The notes below the pieces were generated by a model. That model made no database searches and had not been told where the DNA came from. It was given only the letters and a program-made list of their open reading frames with translations. DNA of 64,000 nt from JAFDBW01 sp963723355 (GTDB lineage: Bacteria > Desulfobacterota > Desulfuromonadia > Desulfuromonadales > BM103): positions 62,001-126,000 of the forward strand of contig CAVRQQ010000034.1 in NCBI GenBank assembly GCA_963723355.1, written 5' to 3'. A program made the translations under genes and the position numbers. Positions 1 through 8,801 of this stretch are shown here, piece by piece; position 1 is the stretch's first letter; the number at the start of each line of letters is the position of its first letter.

Positions 1-252
1 TTCCAGGAAGCCCTGGCAGAAGGTTTGATCCAGATATTTATGGACGCTGGCTTCTGTGTCACCAACCCGACTTGTGGTGCCTGCCTCGGCATGAGCAACG
101 GTGTCCTGGCCGAAGGAGAAGTCTGCGCTGCGACCAGTAACCGCAACTTCAGCGGACGTATGGGCAAGGGCGGCATGGTTCACCTGATGAGCCCATCGAC
201 AGCTGCCGCGACGGCAATTACCGGCGTCATCACTGATGCCAGAAGCTTCTAA
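1..252 (+). CDS. leuC: 3-isopropylmalate dehydratase large subunit, C-terminal end (partial)
   Basis: This is the last 83 codons of LeuC, which begins upstream of the window. LeuC and LeuD form isopropylmalate isomerase, the second step of leucine synthesis in the cytoplasm. The visible part holds the NPTCGACLG motif; in the aconitase family the two cysteines of this C-x-x-C bind the 4Fe-4S cluster together with a third cysteine further upstream. The arginine-containing segment SNRNFSGRMG after it is also typical of the family. The stop is followed 14 bases later by leuD with a good ribosome site (aaggagag), so the two subunits are co-transcribed. Confidence 0.95.
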   Translation, partial: FQEALAEGLIQIFMDAGFCVTNPTCGACLGMSNGVLAEGEVCAATSNRNFSGRMGKGGMVHLMSPSTAAATAITGVITDARSF

Positions 253-266
253 TCAAGGAGAGAAAC

Positions 267-800
267 ATGAAAAAGACATTTGGTGGTCCGTCGATCTTCC
301 TTGATCGAGGCGATATTAACACCGATGAAATCATTCCTGCCAAGTACCTCACCGAGGTGACCAAGGAGGCGCTCAAGCCTTATTGTCTGGAGGACCTGTC
401 TCTCGACGGGTTTGACCCGAAAGGTGAGAAATTGGCTAATGCACGTGTCATAGTGACGCGTGAAAACTTCGGTTGTGGCTCTTCTCGCGAGCATGCTCCC
501 TGGGTCTTCGAGGTCAACGAGATTCATACCGTGATCGCCGAGAGCTACGCCCGCATCTTCCGGCAGAACATGTTCAACTGCGGGATGCTGGCCATTGAGC
601 TGCCGAAAGAGCAGATCGACAAACTGTTTGCGCTCGAACAGGGCAGCGGTGACGTTGATATTGCCATCAACCTTGCCGAGCAGAAGATTGTCGCGCGTGG
701 CAATAGCAACGAAGAGTGCTGCAGCTTCGAGATCAGCCAGTTTGACAAGGCTCTGGTTGAAGCCGGTGGCTGGGTTGAGTATGCTGACGCGCGCTACTGA
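267..800 (+). CDS. leuD: 3-isopropylmalate dehydratase small subunit
   Basis: Small (swivel-domain) subunit of isopropylmalate isomerase, which converts 2-isopropylmalate to 3-isopropylmalate with LeuC. The 177-residue length fits the short LeuD type found with archaeal-style LeuC rather than the roughly 200-residue enterobacterial form. The substrate-loop motif GCGSSREHAPW is at residues 69-79, and DRGDINTDEIIP near residues 13-24 is the usual N-terminal signature. The ATG follows aaggagag at 8 bases. leuB is not adjacent; it lies about 32 kb downstream next to asd. A perfect 21-base inverted repeat directly follows the gene. Confidence 0.96.
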   Translation: MKKTFGGPSIFLDRGDINTDEIIPAKYLTEVTKEALKPYCLEDLSLDGFDPKGEKLANARVIVTRENFGCGSSREHAPWVFEVNEIHTVIAESYARIFRQNMFNCGMLAIELPKEQIDKLFALEQGSGDVDIAINLAEQKIVARGNSNEECCSFEISQFDKALVEAGGWVEYADARY

Positions 801-813
801 TTCACAGGCAAAT

Positions 814-861
814 ACAAATAACAATGGCCGGCATTTTGTGATGCCGGCCATTGTTATTTGT
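814..861. terminator. Long perfect hairpin after leuD, probable transcription terminator
   Basis: Positions 814-834 and 841-861 are exact reverse complements (21 base pairs) around a 6-base loop. It begins 14 bases after the leuD stop, the usual place for a terminator. There is no run of T after the stem, so it is not a textbook intrinsic terminator; it may act with Rho, protect the 3' end, or be a small repeat element. Confidence 0.6.
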
Positions 862-1150
862 GCCCGCCAATTCTTTGCACGCAATCTTTTTTTGGCATTC
901 TTATTGTATATAGGACTATAACGTTTTCATATTATATTTGATAAACATATGAAATAAATCGTAATTAGCTGTTTTTTTTTAGAATTTTTAGTCCACACGT
1001 GTTATCGGCCTTTATTTAGAATTGACAATATTTGTCACAATCAGATCAAATTAAGTGAATCCAATACACTTATTTTGATTATGAGTTAAGGAATTGTAAT
1101 ATTTTGCTCTCTTTAAAAGTTATCTTCAGAAGATAAGGAAGAGAATTGTT
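862..1150. other. AT-rich intergenic region upstream of the pseudopilin gene
   Basis: No convincing reading frame is seen in this roughly 290-base stretch, which is clearly more AT-rich than its surroundings. It has a TTGACA at 1022-1027 that overlaps an imperfect palindrome (TGACA and TGTCA arms, 1023-1037), but no good -10 box at the right distance. A purine-rich stretch with gaagag just before 1151 could serve as ribosome site. Confidence 0.4.
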
Positions 1151-1729
1151 ATGAAAATAACCAGTCGGGACAGCATCAATGGCAAACGGGCCTTATTCAG
1201 GTTGAGAGGCAGAAAGTGGCTTATACCCAAAGTTTTGACCAGCGAGGCCGGTTTTACACTGGTTGAGTTACTTGTAGTGGTAGCTGATACTTGACATGCA
1301 TTAGCCTGTCTTGCTATTCCCCAATTTTATAAATTTGTCGAAAAATTCGAAATTACTCGTGCCATTTCCGAAATACGCAGTATAGAAAAAAGTGTCATTG
1401 CTTACGCTGCAGAAAATCAGAATTACCCCAACTCTCTGAATGAAATACAAATGGACTCCTGGACTGATCCATGGGGTAACCCTTACCAGTATCTGAATAT
1501 CAGCAATGCTGGAGCCCCGAGACAAAGCCAGTTCCTTAACAATTTGAATGAGTATTACGACGTCTATAGCCTTGGCCCGGACGGTATCACCACCCAGGTC
1601 GTTTCTGATGCGGAGGGCCAGGATGATATCGTCCTGGCCAATGACGGAGGCTGGATCGGCAGTAGGCGGAGAATTCTAGCACTGGTGCTGTCCGGATTCT
1701 TTCCTGGAATTTATGATAGATATTTTTAG
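1151..1729 (+). pseudogene. GspG-like pseudopilin, disrupted in the N-terminal helix
   Basis: The ATG at 1151 opens a frame with a 34-residue basic leader and the prepilin peptidase site GFTLVELL (residues 34-41), then reaches TGA at 1292-1294. The same frame resumes with LAIPQFYKF and continues to 1729, with the DPWGNPYQY and YSLGPDG motifs of GspG-type major pseudopilins of type II secretion. The hydrophobic helix that should follow the cleavage site is replaced by polar residues and the stop. Removing one G near 1286 and two bases near 1298 would restore a normal sequence (AILDMLACLAIP), so two indels with a net +3 appear to have hit the helix. No other pilus or secretion genes are nearby. 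Confidence 0.75.
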
Positions 1730-1752
1730 ATCATTTTAGAGGTGGTCAATAA

Positions 1753-2716
1753 ATGAAGTGCTCATGTCCTAAGTGTGATGCGATAATTGAGACGAGTCAT
1801 CTAGAGGTCTCTGCAAAAGGTAGTTCCCTGCGCTGTCATGAATGTAATGACAAATTCTGGGCGATAAGAGAAGGATTTTCCCTGAGAGCCTATAAAAAGC
1901 AAGGTCGGATTTATTGTTTTGATTGTGGCCAGGCACTGGGCACTGAACACCTCTGCGTGAGCTGCGGGAGCCAGTGTCCGGATTACTGTATCGTGCAGGC
2001 ATCCAAACCGGCACCCCGCAAACAAAAGAGAGCAGGTTTCGACTTCAGCTTTGCACGCAGATCAAAAGATTCGAAACCAAAACCTTCGCGGCCAAAGCCT
2101 TCTGTCGATGATCGAACCTTCCTCTGTAGTTGTGTCGCAAGAGAGGGCGAAGAGAAAGCCGGCTCGCGCTGGTTGATCTATGCCGTTGTCGCTGCTTTGG
2201 TGCTTATCCTGGTTGTAGCAACGGGCAAGACTTATCTGGGATATAAGGCAGACAAACAATATTCTAAGAGCTTTGTCACGGCACTGTACGGGGTGAAATC
2301 AGGAACGGATGCATGCCTGAAAATGATCGATGACTTGATTGCCAAGTGGGAGCGTGAAACTGGAGCAGGGGCCGGGATCATACCGCAGATGGATAAGAAA
2401 GATAAAGAGAGATTGGCAAGCATCAAGAGCCGGGTAGATCAGGCTGTTGAAGGCTTGGGTGAGACACCTGAGAAATTTTCCGAAGCGAAAGCAAGCCTCG
2501 GCAAGCTTCAAAGCGTCTATGAGCAAATACATGCGCTGTCCCTTTCTTCTCCCGGGAGTCCGGGTGCATTCAAAACAGCCGAGAAGCAAAATCGAAACGG
2601 ATTTTCTCAAATCAGCATCTGAACTTAAAGGGTCCATGCCGAAAGTAATGCAAGATGAATTGGAGATCTCGATTAATAAATACAAGAACCTGGAGTTTAT
2701 GGTCAAAAGCAGGTGA
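1753..2716 (+). CDS. Zinc-ribbon, single-span membrane protein of unknown function (frameshifted)
   Basis: The frame from ATG 1753 gives an MJ0042-like zinc ribbon (CPKC at residues 5-8, paired with CHEC near residue 28), a second cysteine cluster (CFDCG, CVSCG), a basic linker, one membrane segment near residues 145-165 and a helical, probably coiled-coil C-terminus. It ends prematurely at 2622. The +1 frame continues the same kind of sequence (SKIETDFLKSASELKGSMP) to a TGA at 2714-2716, so one base is probably lost or gained around 2575-2600. The ribosome site is gaggtgg. Zinc-ribbon plus membrane span suggests a soluble N-terminus facing the cytoplasm, but I do not recognise a function. 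Confidence 0.65.
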
Positions 2717-2799
2717 GGGTCAGGATGAGGCGCGGTACGGGCGGTTGTGAATAATTAAGTAATGCTAAATGAATCCTGACGATTCACTAATGGAATTTT

Positions 2800-2838
2800 A
2801 GAAGAGGTGTACGCTAGGTGCGCCTCTTCTTTCTTTTC
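2800..2838 (+). terminator. Intrinsic terminator after the zinc-ribbon gene
   Basis: Arms 2800-2809 and 2821-2830 form a 10-base-pair stem with one G-U pair and an 11-base loop, followed by the T-rich run ttcttttc. It sits between the zinc-ribbon gene and ndk and would separate their transcripts. Confidence 0.7.
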
Positions 2839-2937
2839 GCGCCTGCGGGAATAAGCCCCTCCATTTGCTTGACTTTCAATGGTCAGAATGTTAAAAGCGC
2901 GAGGCTTTTACAAATTATCAAAACTCTGGAGGATAGC

Positions 2938-3352
2938 ATGCAACAGACATTCGCGATTATCAAGCCCGACGCCTTTGCCGCCGGCAATGCCGGCAAGATC
3001 CTGGCCCGCATTTATGCAGAAGGCTTCAAGGTGGTCGGCATCAAGAAACTCTACATGAGCAAGGTCGAGGCAGAAGGCTTCTACTATGTGCACAGGGAAC
3101 GGCCTTTCTTCGGTGAGCTGACCGATTTCATGAGCAGCGCCCCTTGCATTGTCATGGTCCTTGAAGCCGAAGGCGCTATCAAGAAATGGCGTGACCTGAT
3201 GGGCGCAACCAACCCGGCTGAGGCCGAGGCAAGGAACCCTGCGCAAGGAATTCGGTTCCAGTATCGGTGAGAACGCCACGCACGGTTCCGATGCACCGGA
3301 AACAGCAGCTTTCGAAATCCCTTACTTTTTCTCGGGACTGGAACTTCTTTAA
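2938..3352 (+). CDS. ndk: Nucleoside diphosphate kinase (frameshifted)
   Basis: Ndk moves the gamma phosphate of ATP to nucleoside diphosphates through a phosphohistidine. ATG 2938 follows ctggaggat; MQQTFAIIKPDAF and the MGATNPAEAE motif are classic. In this frame the protein derails after ATNPAEAEA and stops at 3270. In the +1 frame the remainder of the enzyme is perfect: EFGSSIGENATHGSDAPE, containing the catalytic histidine, then IPYFFSGLELL and TAA at 3350-3352. The full span is 415 bases, one more than a multiple of three, so one extra base around 3230-3236 is the likely lesion. Corrected length is 137 residues, normal for the family. Confidence 0.9.
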
Positions 3353-3386
3353 GGGAATTCAATGAGGAAAAACTTGAGTCACCAGG

Positions 3387-3419
3387 GGCCCTTCGGTACA
3401 ATCCGAAGGGCCTTTTTTT
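3387..3419 (+). terminator. Intrinsic terminator downstream of ndk
   Basis: Arms 3387-3396 and 3403-3412 are exact complements (10 base pairs, 6-base loop), followed by seven T at 3413-3419. This is a textbook Rho-independent terminator between ndk and rlmN. Confidence 0.92.
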
Positions 3420-3454
3420 GCTCTGGGTATGCTTTGCCACCAGCAGGCTTTTAA

Positions 3455-4504
3455 GTGAATAATCAAATGACGACACCCGTAAAAGTTGACCTTAAAAATC
3501 TGACCCCTGATGCACTTGTTAAATTCCTTGCCGGAATGGGCAAGGAAAAATTTCGTGCCGGGCAGATAATGCGCTGGATTTACCAGCGCGGGGTGACCGA
3601 TTTTGCAGAGATGACCGACCTGGCTAAAACGTTCCGTGACGAGCTGGGGGAGAGGTCTTATGTGTCTAAATTTACTCCGGAAGCTGTTGAGGTCAGCGCT
3701 GACGGGACCCGCAAGTTTCTCTTCCGCCTGGACGACGGCAAGAGTATCGAAACCGTGCTTATCCCGATGGAAGGTGGGCGCAACACTCTCTGTGTCTCTA
3801 CCCAGGTGGGCTGTGCCATGCAGTGCTCCTTTTGCCTGACCGGAACCTACGGGCTGGAGCGTAACCTCACAGCAGCAGAAATTGTCAACCAGGTCTGTGC
3901 CGTGCGCGAACCGCACGCCGTAGACAATATTGTCCTGATGGGAATGGGCGAACCGTTGCATAACCTGGACAATGTCGTAGACGCCCTGCAAATTCTTTAT
4001 GCCTCAACCGGTTTTGATTATGGCCCGCGCAAGGTGACCTTGTCGACCTCGGGGCTGGTGCCGGAGATATCTGAACTCGGTCGACGTATCAAGGTCAACC
4101 TGGCAGTCTCCCTCAATGCAACGACCGATGAAGTCCGCAATCAACTGATGCCTGTCAACCGGCGATACCCCATCAAGGAGCTGATCGAGGCCTGCCGCAA
4201 ATTTCCACTGGCTCCGAGGCAGAGAATTACCTTCGAGTATATTCTGATCCAGGGGGTCAATGACAGCCAGGCCGATGCCAGGCGCCTGGTCAAATTGCTG
4301 CATGGGATCAAAGCCAAGGTCAACCTCATCCCGTTTAATGAGCACGCCGGTTCAGAATACAAGAAACCGACCGATGCAGCCATGCGTGCTTTTCAGACCT
4401 ACCTGCTGGACCGGCAGATTGTGGCTGTTCGCAGGGCTGGCAAGGGACAGGATATTTCCGCTGCCTGCGGGCAGTTGAAGGGGAAGTTGGAAGAGAAACT
4501 TTAA
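3455..4504 (+). CDS. rlmN: Dual-specificity 23S rRNA/tRNA adenine-C2 methyltransferase RlmN
   Basis: Radical SAM enzyme that methylates C2 of A2503 in 23S rRNA and of A37 in some tRNAs. Counting from the GTG at 3455, the 4Fe-4S ligands are C120, C124 and C127 (CAMQCSFC), and the C-terminal cysteine C338 (AACGQ) matches the one that forms the covalent RNA intermediate. Other family motifs are GMGEPLHN and NLIPFNEH. An ATG at 3467 is an alternative start; agcagg lies upstream of the GTG, so I keep 3455. Length of about 349 residues is normal. It is separated from ndk by a strong terminator and from mtnP by 42 bases. Confidence 0.96.
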   Translation: MNNQMTTPVKVDLKNLTPDALVKFLAGMGKEKFRAGQIMRWIYQRGVTDFAEMTDLAKTFRDELGERSYVSKFTPEAVEVSADGTRKFLFRLDDGKSIETVLIPMEGGRNTLCVSTQVGCAMQCSFCLTGTYGLERNLTAAEIVNQVCAVREPHAVDNIVLMGMGEPLHNLDNVVDALQILYASTGFDYGPRKVTLSTSGLVPEISELGRRIKVNLAVSLNATTDEVRNQLMPVNRRYPIKELIEACRKFPLAPRQRITFEYILIQGVNDSQADARRLVKLLHGIKAKVNLIPFNEHAGSEYKKPTDAAMRAFQTYLLDRQIVAVRRAGKGQDISAACGQLKGKLEEKL

Positions 4505-4546
4505 AGATATAAACTCATGACACTTAAATTCTAGGAGGACCAGAAT

Positions 4547-5413
4547 ATGGAACATATGACAATTGGTGTGATCGGCGGTAGCGGCCTGTATGAAATAGAA
4601 GGCCTTACGGACATTGAAGAGGTGAGTATTGATACGCCTTTCGGGGCTCCCAGCGATGTCTATATTACGGGGATGCTGGGCAATGTCAGAATGGTTTTCC
4701 TGCCGCGGCACGGGCGTGGCCATCGCTACCTTCCGTCCGAGGTGCCCTACCGGGCCAATATCTTTGGCATGAAAAAACTCGGTGTCCAGAGGATTATCTC
4801 CGTGTCTGCCGTGGGCAGCATGAAAGAGGAAATCGTGCCGGGACATATTGTTATCCCTGACCAGTTTTTCGATCGGACCCAGGGGAAAAGAGCTTCAACT
4901 TTCTTCGGCCAGGGTGTTACAGGCCACGTCCAGTTTGCTGACCCGGTTTGCCCGGAACTTGTCGGCGTCCTGTGCGAAGCCGGCCGGCTTGCCGGGGCAA
5001 CCGTACATAAGGGGGGCACTTATCTCTGCATCGAGGGCCCGAATTTCTCGACACGGGCCGAATCAACAATTTATCGTGGTTGGGGAGTTGATATCATCGG
5101 CATGACCAACCTCCCGGAGGCTCGACTGGCGCGAGAGGCGGAAATCTGTTATGGCACAGTTGCCTTGGCAACGGATTACGACTGCTGGCATGACGGTCAC
5201 GATGATGTCACGGTAGAGGCTGTGCTGGAGATTATCCGCCAGAATGTCGCCATGGCGCGCAACATCATCAAACATGCGGCAGGAGCTCTAACGTCGCAGC
5301 CTCGATGCGCTTGTGGTGAATCGTTGAAGTACGCAATCATGACAGACCGTGATTTGATTCCAACGCAGACCCGTAAGGACCTGGAACCGATTCTGGGAAA
5401 ATATCTGGGTTAG
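4547..5413 (+). CDS. mtnP: S-methyl-5'-thioadenosine phosphorylase
   Basis: Cleaves methylthioadenosine with phosphate to adenine and 5-methylthioribose-1-phosphate in methionine salvage. It starts at ATG 4547 after aggagg. The phosphate-binding GGSGLYE is at residues 10-16, RHGRGHR near residue 59, the GMTNLPEA motif near residue 185, and TDYDCW near residue 209; the aspartates of TDYD recognise the 6-amino group of adenine in this family, which separates it from guanosine/inosine phosphorylases. The 288-residue length fits. A second, different phosphorylase of the same superfamily is encoded at 9341-10168. Confidence 0.93.
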   Translation: MEHMTIGVIGGSGLYEIEGLTDIEEVSIDTPFGAPSDVYITGMLGNVRMVFLPRHGRGHRYLPSEVPYRANIFGMKKLGVQRIISVSAVGSMKEEIVPGHIVIPDQFFDRTQGKRASTFFGQGVTGHVQFADPVCPELVGVLCEAGRLAGATVHKGGTYLCIEGPNFSTRAESTIYRGWGVDIIGMTNLPEARLAREAEICYGTVALATDYDCWHDGHDDVTVEAVLEIIRQNVAMARNIIKHAAGALTSQPRCACGESLKYAIMTDRDLIPTQTRKDLEPILGKYLG

Positions 5414-5491
5414 TCGAACAGCGTGATTGCTAAAAAGCTATAGATTTGCTTAAATGATAAATCCCTGTTATTTCAAATAAAAAGGAACTGT

Positions 5492-6400
5492 ATGGATATC
5501 CTGGTAGTCGGGTCTGTTGCGTTCGATAGTATAGAGACACCCTTCGGCAAGGAAGATGATGTCCTGGGTGGGTCCGCGACCTATTTTTCAACGGCGGCAA
5601 GTTTTTTTACCGGTGTCCAACTGGTCGCCGTAGTCGGTGAAGACTTCCCTGATGAACCGCGACAGTTCCTGACGTCTCGTGGCGTCGACCTTGCGGGCTT
5701 GCAGACCCGTCCGGGCGAAACTTTCCGATGGAAGGGCCGCTACGGTTACGATCTCAATGAAGCACATACCCTGGAAACCCACCTGAATGTTTTTGAGACA
5801 TTCCATCCACAACTCCCGGGACTCTATCGTCAGGCAGAATACGTTTTCCTGGCCAACATAGACCCGGAACTCCAGCTGGAAGTTCTGCGTCAGGTCGAAA
5901 AGCCGAAATTGATCGCCTGCGATACCATGAACTTCTGGATCGAGGGCAAGCGCGACGCCCTGGTAAACACTCTGGGGCATGTCGATATCCTGGTCATCAA
6001 CGAAGCCGAAGTCCGCCAGCTTGCGGAAGAAGCCAACCTCGTCAGGGCTTCAAGGCAGATCCTGGCGATGGGCCCGAAGACCCTGGTTGTCAAACGCGGT
6101 GAATATGGCGTACTGGTGTTTAATCAGCATTCGATCTTTTCCGCCCCGGCTTATCCCCTGGAAGAAGTTTTCGATCCAACCGGCGCCGGCGATACATTTG
6201 CTGGCGGTTTTATGGGATACCTGGCGGCAACCAACAACATAAGTGACGAAACGATTCGCAAAGCGACAGTCTTCGGTAGCGTCATGGCATCGTTTACCGT
6301 GGAGGATTTCAGCCTGAACCGGTTGCGAAAGTTGGACTGGAAGGAAGTCGAGGACCGTTTCCGGCGCTTTCAGGCACTGACCGTTTTTGAAGGTTTATAG
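5492..6400 (+). CDS. PfkB-family sugar or nucleoside kinase
   Basis: Ribokinase-fold kinase of 302 residues. The N-terminal VVGSVAFDSI and GGSATYFS segments form the substrate side, and DPTGAGDTFAGG (residues 228-239) carries the anion hole and the catalytic Asp234. The family phosphorylates sugars or nucleosides; the exact substrate cannot be read from the sequence. Its place 78 bases after the MTA phosphorylase suggests a role in nucleoside or pentose recycling, but this is inference. The ATG follows aaaaagga. Confidence 0.85.
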   Translation: MDILVVGSVAFDSIETPFGKEDDVLGGSATYFSTAASFFTGVQLVAVVGEDFPDEPRQFLTSRGVDLAGLQTRPGETFRWKGRYGYDLNEAHTLETHLNVFETFHPQLPGLYRQAEYVFLANIDPELQLEVLRQVEKPKLIACDTMNFWIEGKRDALVNTLGHVDILVINEAEVRQLAEEANLVRASRQILAMGPKTLVVKRGEYGVLVFNQHSIFSAPAYPLEEVFDPTGAGDTFAGGFMGYLAATNNISDETIRKATVFGSVMASFTVEDFSLNRLRKLDWKEVEDRFRRFQALTVFEGL

Positions 6401-6423
6401 ACAGGCGACAGAGGGGAGACAGT

Positions 6424-7176
6424 ATGTTCCAGTGGGATGAGTCGATTAATGGAATCGACGTATCGGCCGACAAGGTCGTCCATCTTTTTCGCTCCATGCG
6501 CGAAGTCCAGCTTGCCTTGCCTGGAATTTCGGCGCAGCAGGCAAGCGCTTATCTCTGCCAGTATAAACAACCAGAGGGTATTGCGACGGTTGCTGTTTTT
6601 CACCTGCACAAGAGCGGGGTCCTGGCTTTCTATTTCAGCGACCCGCGAGTTGTCCCGGAACAGAAAATGGACAACATGCTTGATCAGGGGTTGAATTTCG
6701 TTGAATCAATGGGCTTTCTCCTGACAGATCAGGATATTCATCTCCTGGATGATTCTGATCAGCAGATGTTGTGGGAATCCCTACCGCTGAAAGCGGGGTT
6801 GGATGTCGAACCAGCTTCTTCAGAGCCGACACAGACAAAGCAGCCTGTGACGATAACTGCAGAGACGCCTTCTGTCAGTCATGTAGATCCCGGCTCAACT
6901 GCTGAAAAGAAAAAGCCCGTTGTCGAAACGGTCGCCAGCAGCAAACCCGCTGCCAAGCAGTCGCCTGCAGTCGAGCCTGTCCGGGAGTCAGAATCGAAAG
7001 CTCCAGAAGAAGACGTTCCGGCTGAAAATGTTGACGACCTGCTCGCCGCTGTCGAAGCGATGCGAGCCAAACGGCCAGGTCTGAGGGCGCGCACGGCTGC
7101 GCCATCAGCAGAAGAGATGGACCGGAGAAAAGAACAGTTACGTGAAACCGTGGGGCGTATTCTCGCCTCGCTTTAA
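6424..7176 (+). CDS. Conserved hypothetical protein with globular head and acidic/proline-rich tail
   Basis: A 250-residue protein I do not recognise. Residues 1-125 look globular, with mixed strands and helices; residues 126-215 are rich in Pro, Glu, Ala, Thr and Lys and probably disordered; the last 35 residues (EEMDRRKEQLRETVGRIL) are predicted helical and charged. No signal peptide or membrane span. It starts 24 bases after the PfkB kinase behind a gaggggag ribosome site, and is followed by the TPR lipoprotein, so it belongs to the same operon. The tail could tether it to a partner. Confidence 0.7.
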   Translation: MFQWDESINGIDVSADKVVHLFRSMREVQLALPGISAQQASAYLCQYKQPEGIATVAVFHLHKSGVLAFYFSDPRVVPEQKMDNMLDQGLNFVESMGFLLTDQDIHLLDDSDQQMLWESLPLKAGLDVEPASSEPTQTKQPVTITAETPSVSHVDPGSTAEKKKPVVETVASSKPAAKQSPAVEPVRESESKAPEEDVPAENVDDLLAAVEAMRAKRPGLRARTAAPSAEEMDRRKEQLRETVGRILASL

Positions 7177-7202
7177 GTCATTTTTCGAAAGGTTGTAGTC
7201 AA

Positions 7203-7964
7203 ATGCAATATCGATGGATTTTTTCGGGTATGATCGTACTGCTTTTGTTGTTGGTCGCCTGTGTGCCGGTTGAGGAGAAACGCTCGGCCGCAAAAAATGC
7301 CAAGTATCATTACCTGCTCGGTGCTACCTCGCTGAGTGAGCAAAATCCGTCAGAGGCGCTCAAGGAATTCCTCCAGGCGGAGAAATATGACGACGAGGAT
7401 CCGGAAATCCAGGCCGGGCTTGCCCAGGCCTATTGGATGAAAAGAGCTTTTGACCTGTCAGAGGAGCATTTTCTTAAAGCCATAGAACTCAGTGACAATG
7501 ACCCGAAATACTACAACAACCTGGGGGCTCTCTACCTGTCCATGGAGCGTTATGACGATTCAATCACTGCTTTCAGGACGGCTGCGGATAATCTGCTCTT
7601 TGCGCAGCCTGAGTTAGCCTGGACGGGGATAGGCCTGGCATATTTCCATAAACAGGATTATCCGGCGTCCCAACGCGCATATGAGAAAGCGATGGATCTG
7701 AATCCGAACTACTATATGCCGCCGTTTCGTCTGGGAGAGCTTTATTATAACCAGGACCGTCCTGTCGAAGCTCTCGGCATGTTCACCCGCAGTGTCGAAC
7801 TGGAGCCAGATTTTGCTGCAGGTTATTACTGGCAGGGGCTGGTCTATATGAAGATGAAAGACACTGATGCGGCGAAAAAATCATTTAAGGAGGTCATCCG
7901 TCTGGCCCCGGACAGTGAACAGGCCCGGTTGTCAGCAAACTATCTCAAAATTATTGGTAAATGA
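7203..7964 (+). CDS. TPR-repeat lipoprotein (PilF/NlpI-like)
   Basis: Lipoprotein signal peptide with lipobox LVAC and Cys20 as the lipidated residue, then about six tetratricopeptide repeats over residues 35-245, including the typical YYNNLGALYLSMERYDDSI and YYWQGLVYMKMKDTDAA patterns. Such proteins act as envelope scaffolds; PilF/PilW members help assemble the type IV pilus secretin. The stop overlaps the start of the RodZ-like gene by four bases (ATGA), so the two are translationally coupled. A role in cell-shape or pilus assembly is inferred from this pairing only. Confidence 0.85.
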   Translation: MQYRWIFSGMIVLLLLLVACVPVEEKRSAAKNAKYHYLLGATSLSEQNPSEALKEFLQAEKYDDEDPEIQAGLAQAYWMKRAFDLSEEHFLKAIELSDNDPKYYNNLGALYLSMERYDDSITAFRTAADNLLFAQPELAWTGIGLAYFHKQDYPASQRAYEKAMDLNPNYYMPPFRLGELYYNQDRPVEALGMFTRSVELEPDFAAGYYWQGLVYMKMKDTDAAKKSFKEVIRLAPDSEQARLSANYLKIIGK

Positions 7965-8801
7965 TGGAAAATGCTGATGCTAGTATCGGTCGTATCCTGA
8001 AAGAACGACGCGAAGAACTCGGCTACACGCTTCAGGCGGCCGAGAAGGCGACCCGGATACGCAAGACCTATCTTGACAGTCTCGAGAATAATCGATTCTC
8101 AGAGCTTCCCGGGCAGGCCTACGTAACGGGTTTTATCCGTGTCTATGCACGCTATCTCGGCCTTAAAAGCAATCCCCTCCTGGCACTGTTGAACGATCTG
8201 CAAAGCGTTGAACCAAGCCTGAGGAAACGATACAAACGGCCAGACCTCTGCCTGTTTCGTGCGGGATCTTCTTCAGGCGGCGATTGGCGGAAATTCTTTC
8301 TGGTTTTTATCCTGATTCTGGTCCTCGGTTGTCTCTTTTACTTTATGCCTGTAATGTTTTCCGGTGACGAGCAGATTAACCACAGCACAACAAAGATCAC
8401 GAATCCGTGGGAAGCCGGGTTGACCCGGGAAGTCACAAGCTGAACTCGCAGAATCGCAAGCTGAAGCTGAAGAGCCTCAAACCAATGCAGCAGCCCAGGT
8501 TCCTGTCTCGCCCCGTGTTGTTGCAAAGCAACGGGCCCGACAAAGGGCCCTGCCTGTTATCCCGTATAATGGAGCGTCATTACGGATGCTTGCTTTGGCT
8601 GACAGCTCACTTATAATTAAGGTCGATGGACGCAAACCAGATCAATACAAACTGTATGACGGTCTCGACCTGACATGGCAAATCAAGCAGAGAGTGAATG
8701 TTGAATTTACCGCCAGTGATGTAGCGCGTTTCTGGTTGAATGGCCAGGAAATTGATATTGCCGGCTACGAGTCTTTCGAATTACAACCTGCTGTTGAATG
8801 A
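7961..8801 (+). CDS. RodZ-like helix-turn-helix membrane protein (frameshifted)
   Basis: Residues 7-75 form the HTH_25 domain of RodZ (IGRILKERREELGYTLQ, then YVTGFIRVYARYLGL); RodZ binds MreB and supports rod shape. One membrane span is at about residues 111-133. The frame then stops at 8443. The +1 frame, open from 8424, continues with an Ala/Glu/Gln-rich linker and the periplasmic C-terminal DUF4115 domain (LIIKVDGRKPDQYKLYDG, ending at TGA 8799-8801). A one-base indel between about 8421 and 8440 is implied. The stop overlaps the ATG of the next gene at 8798. Confidence 0.85.

Noticed and set aside
8420..8445. Programmed frameshift as explanation for the RodZ-like gene
   Set aside because: No slippery heptamer or stimulatory structure is seen, and several unrelated genes show the same kind of break.
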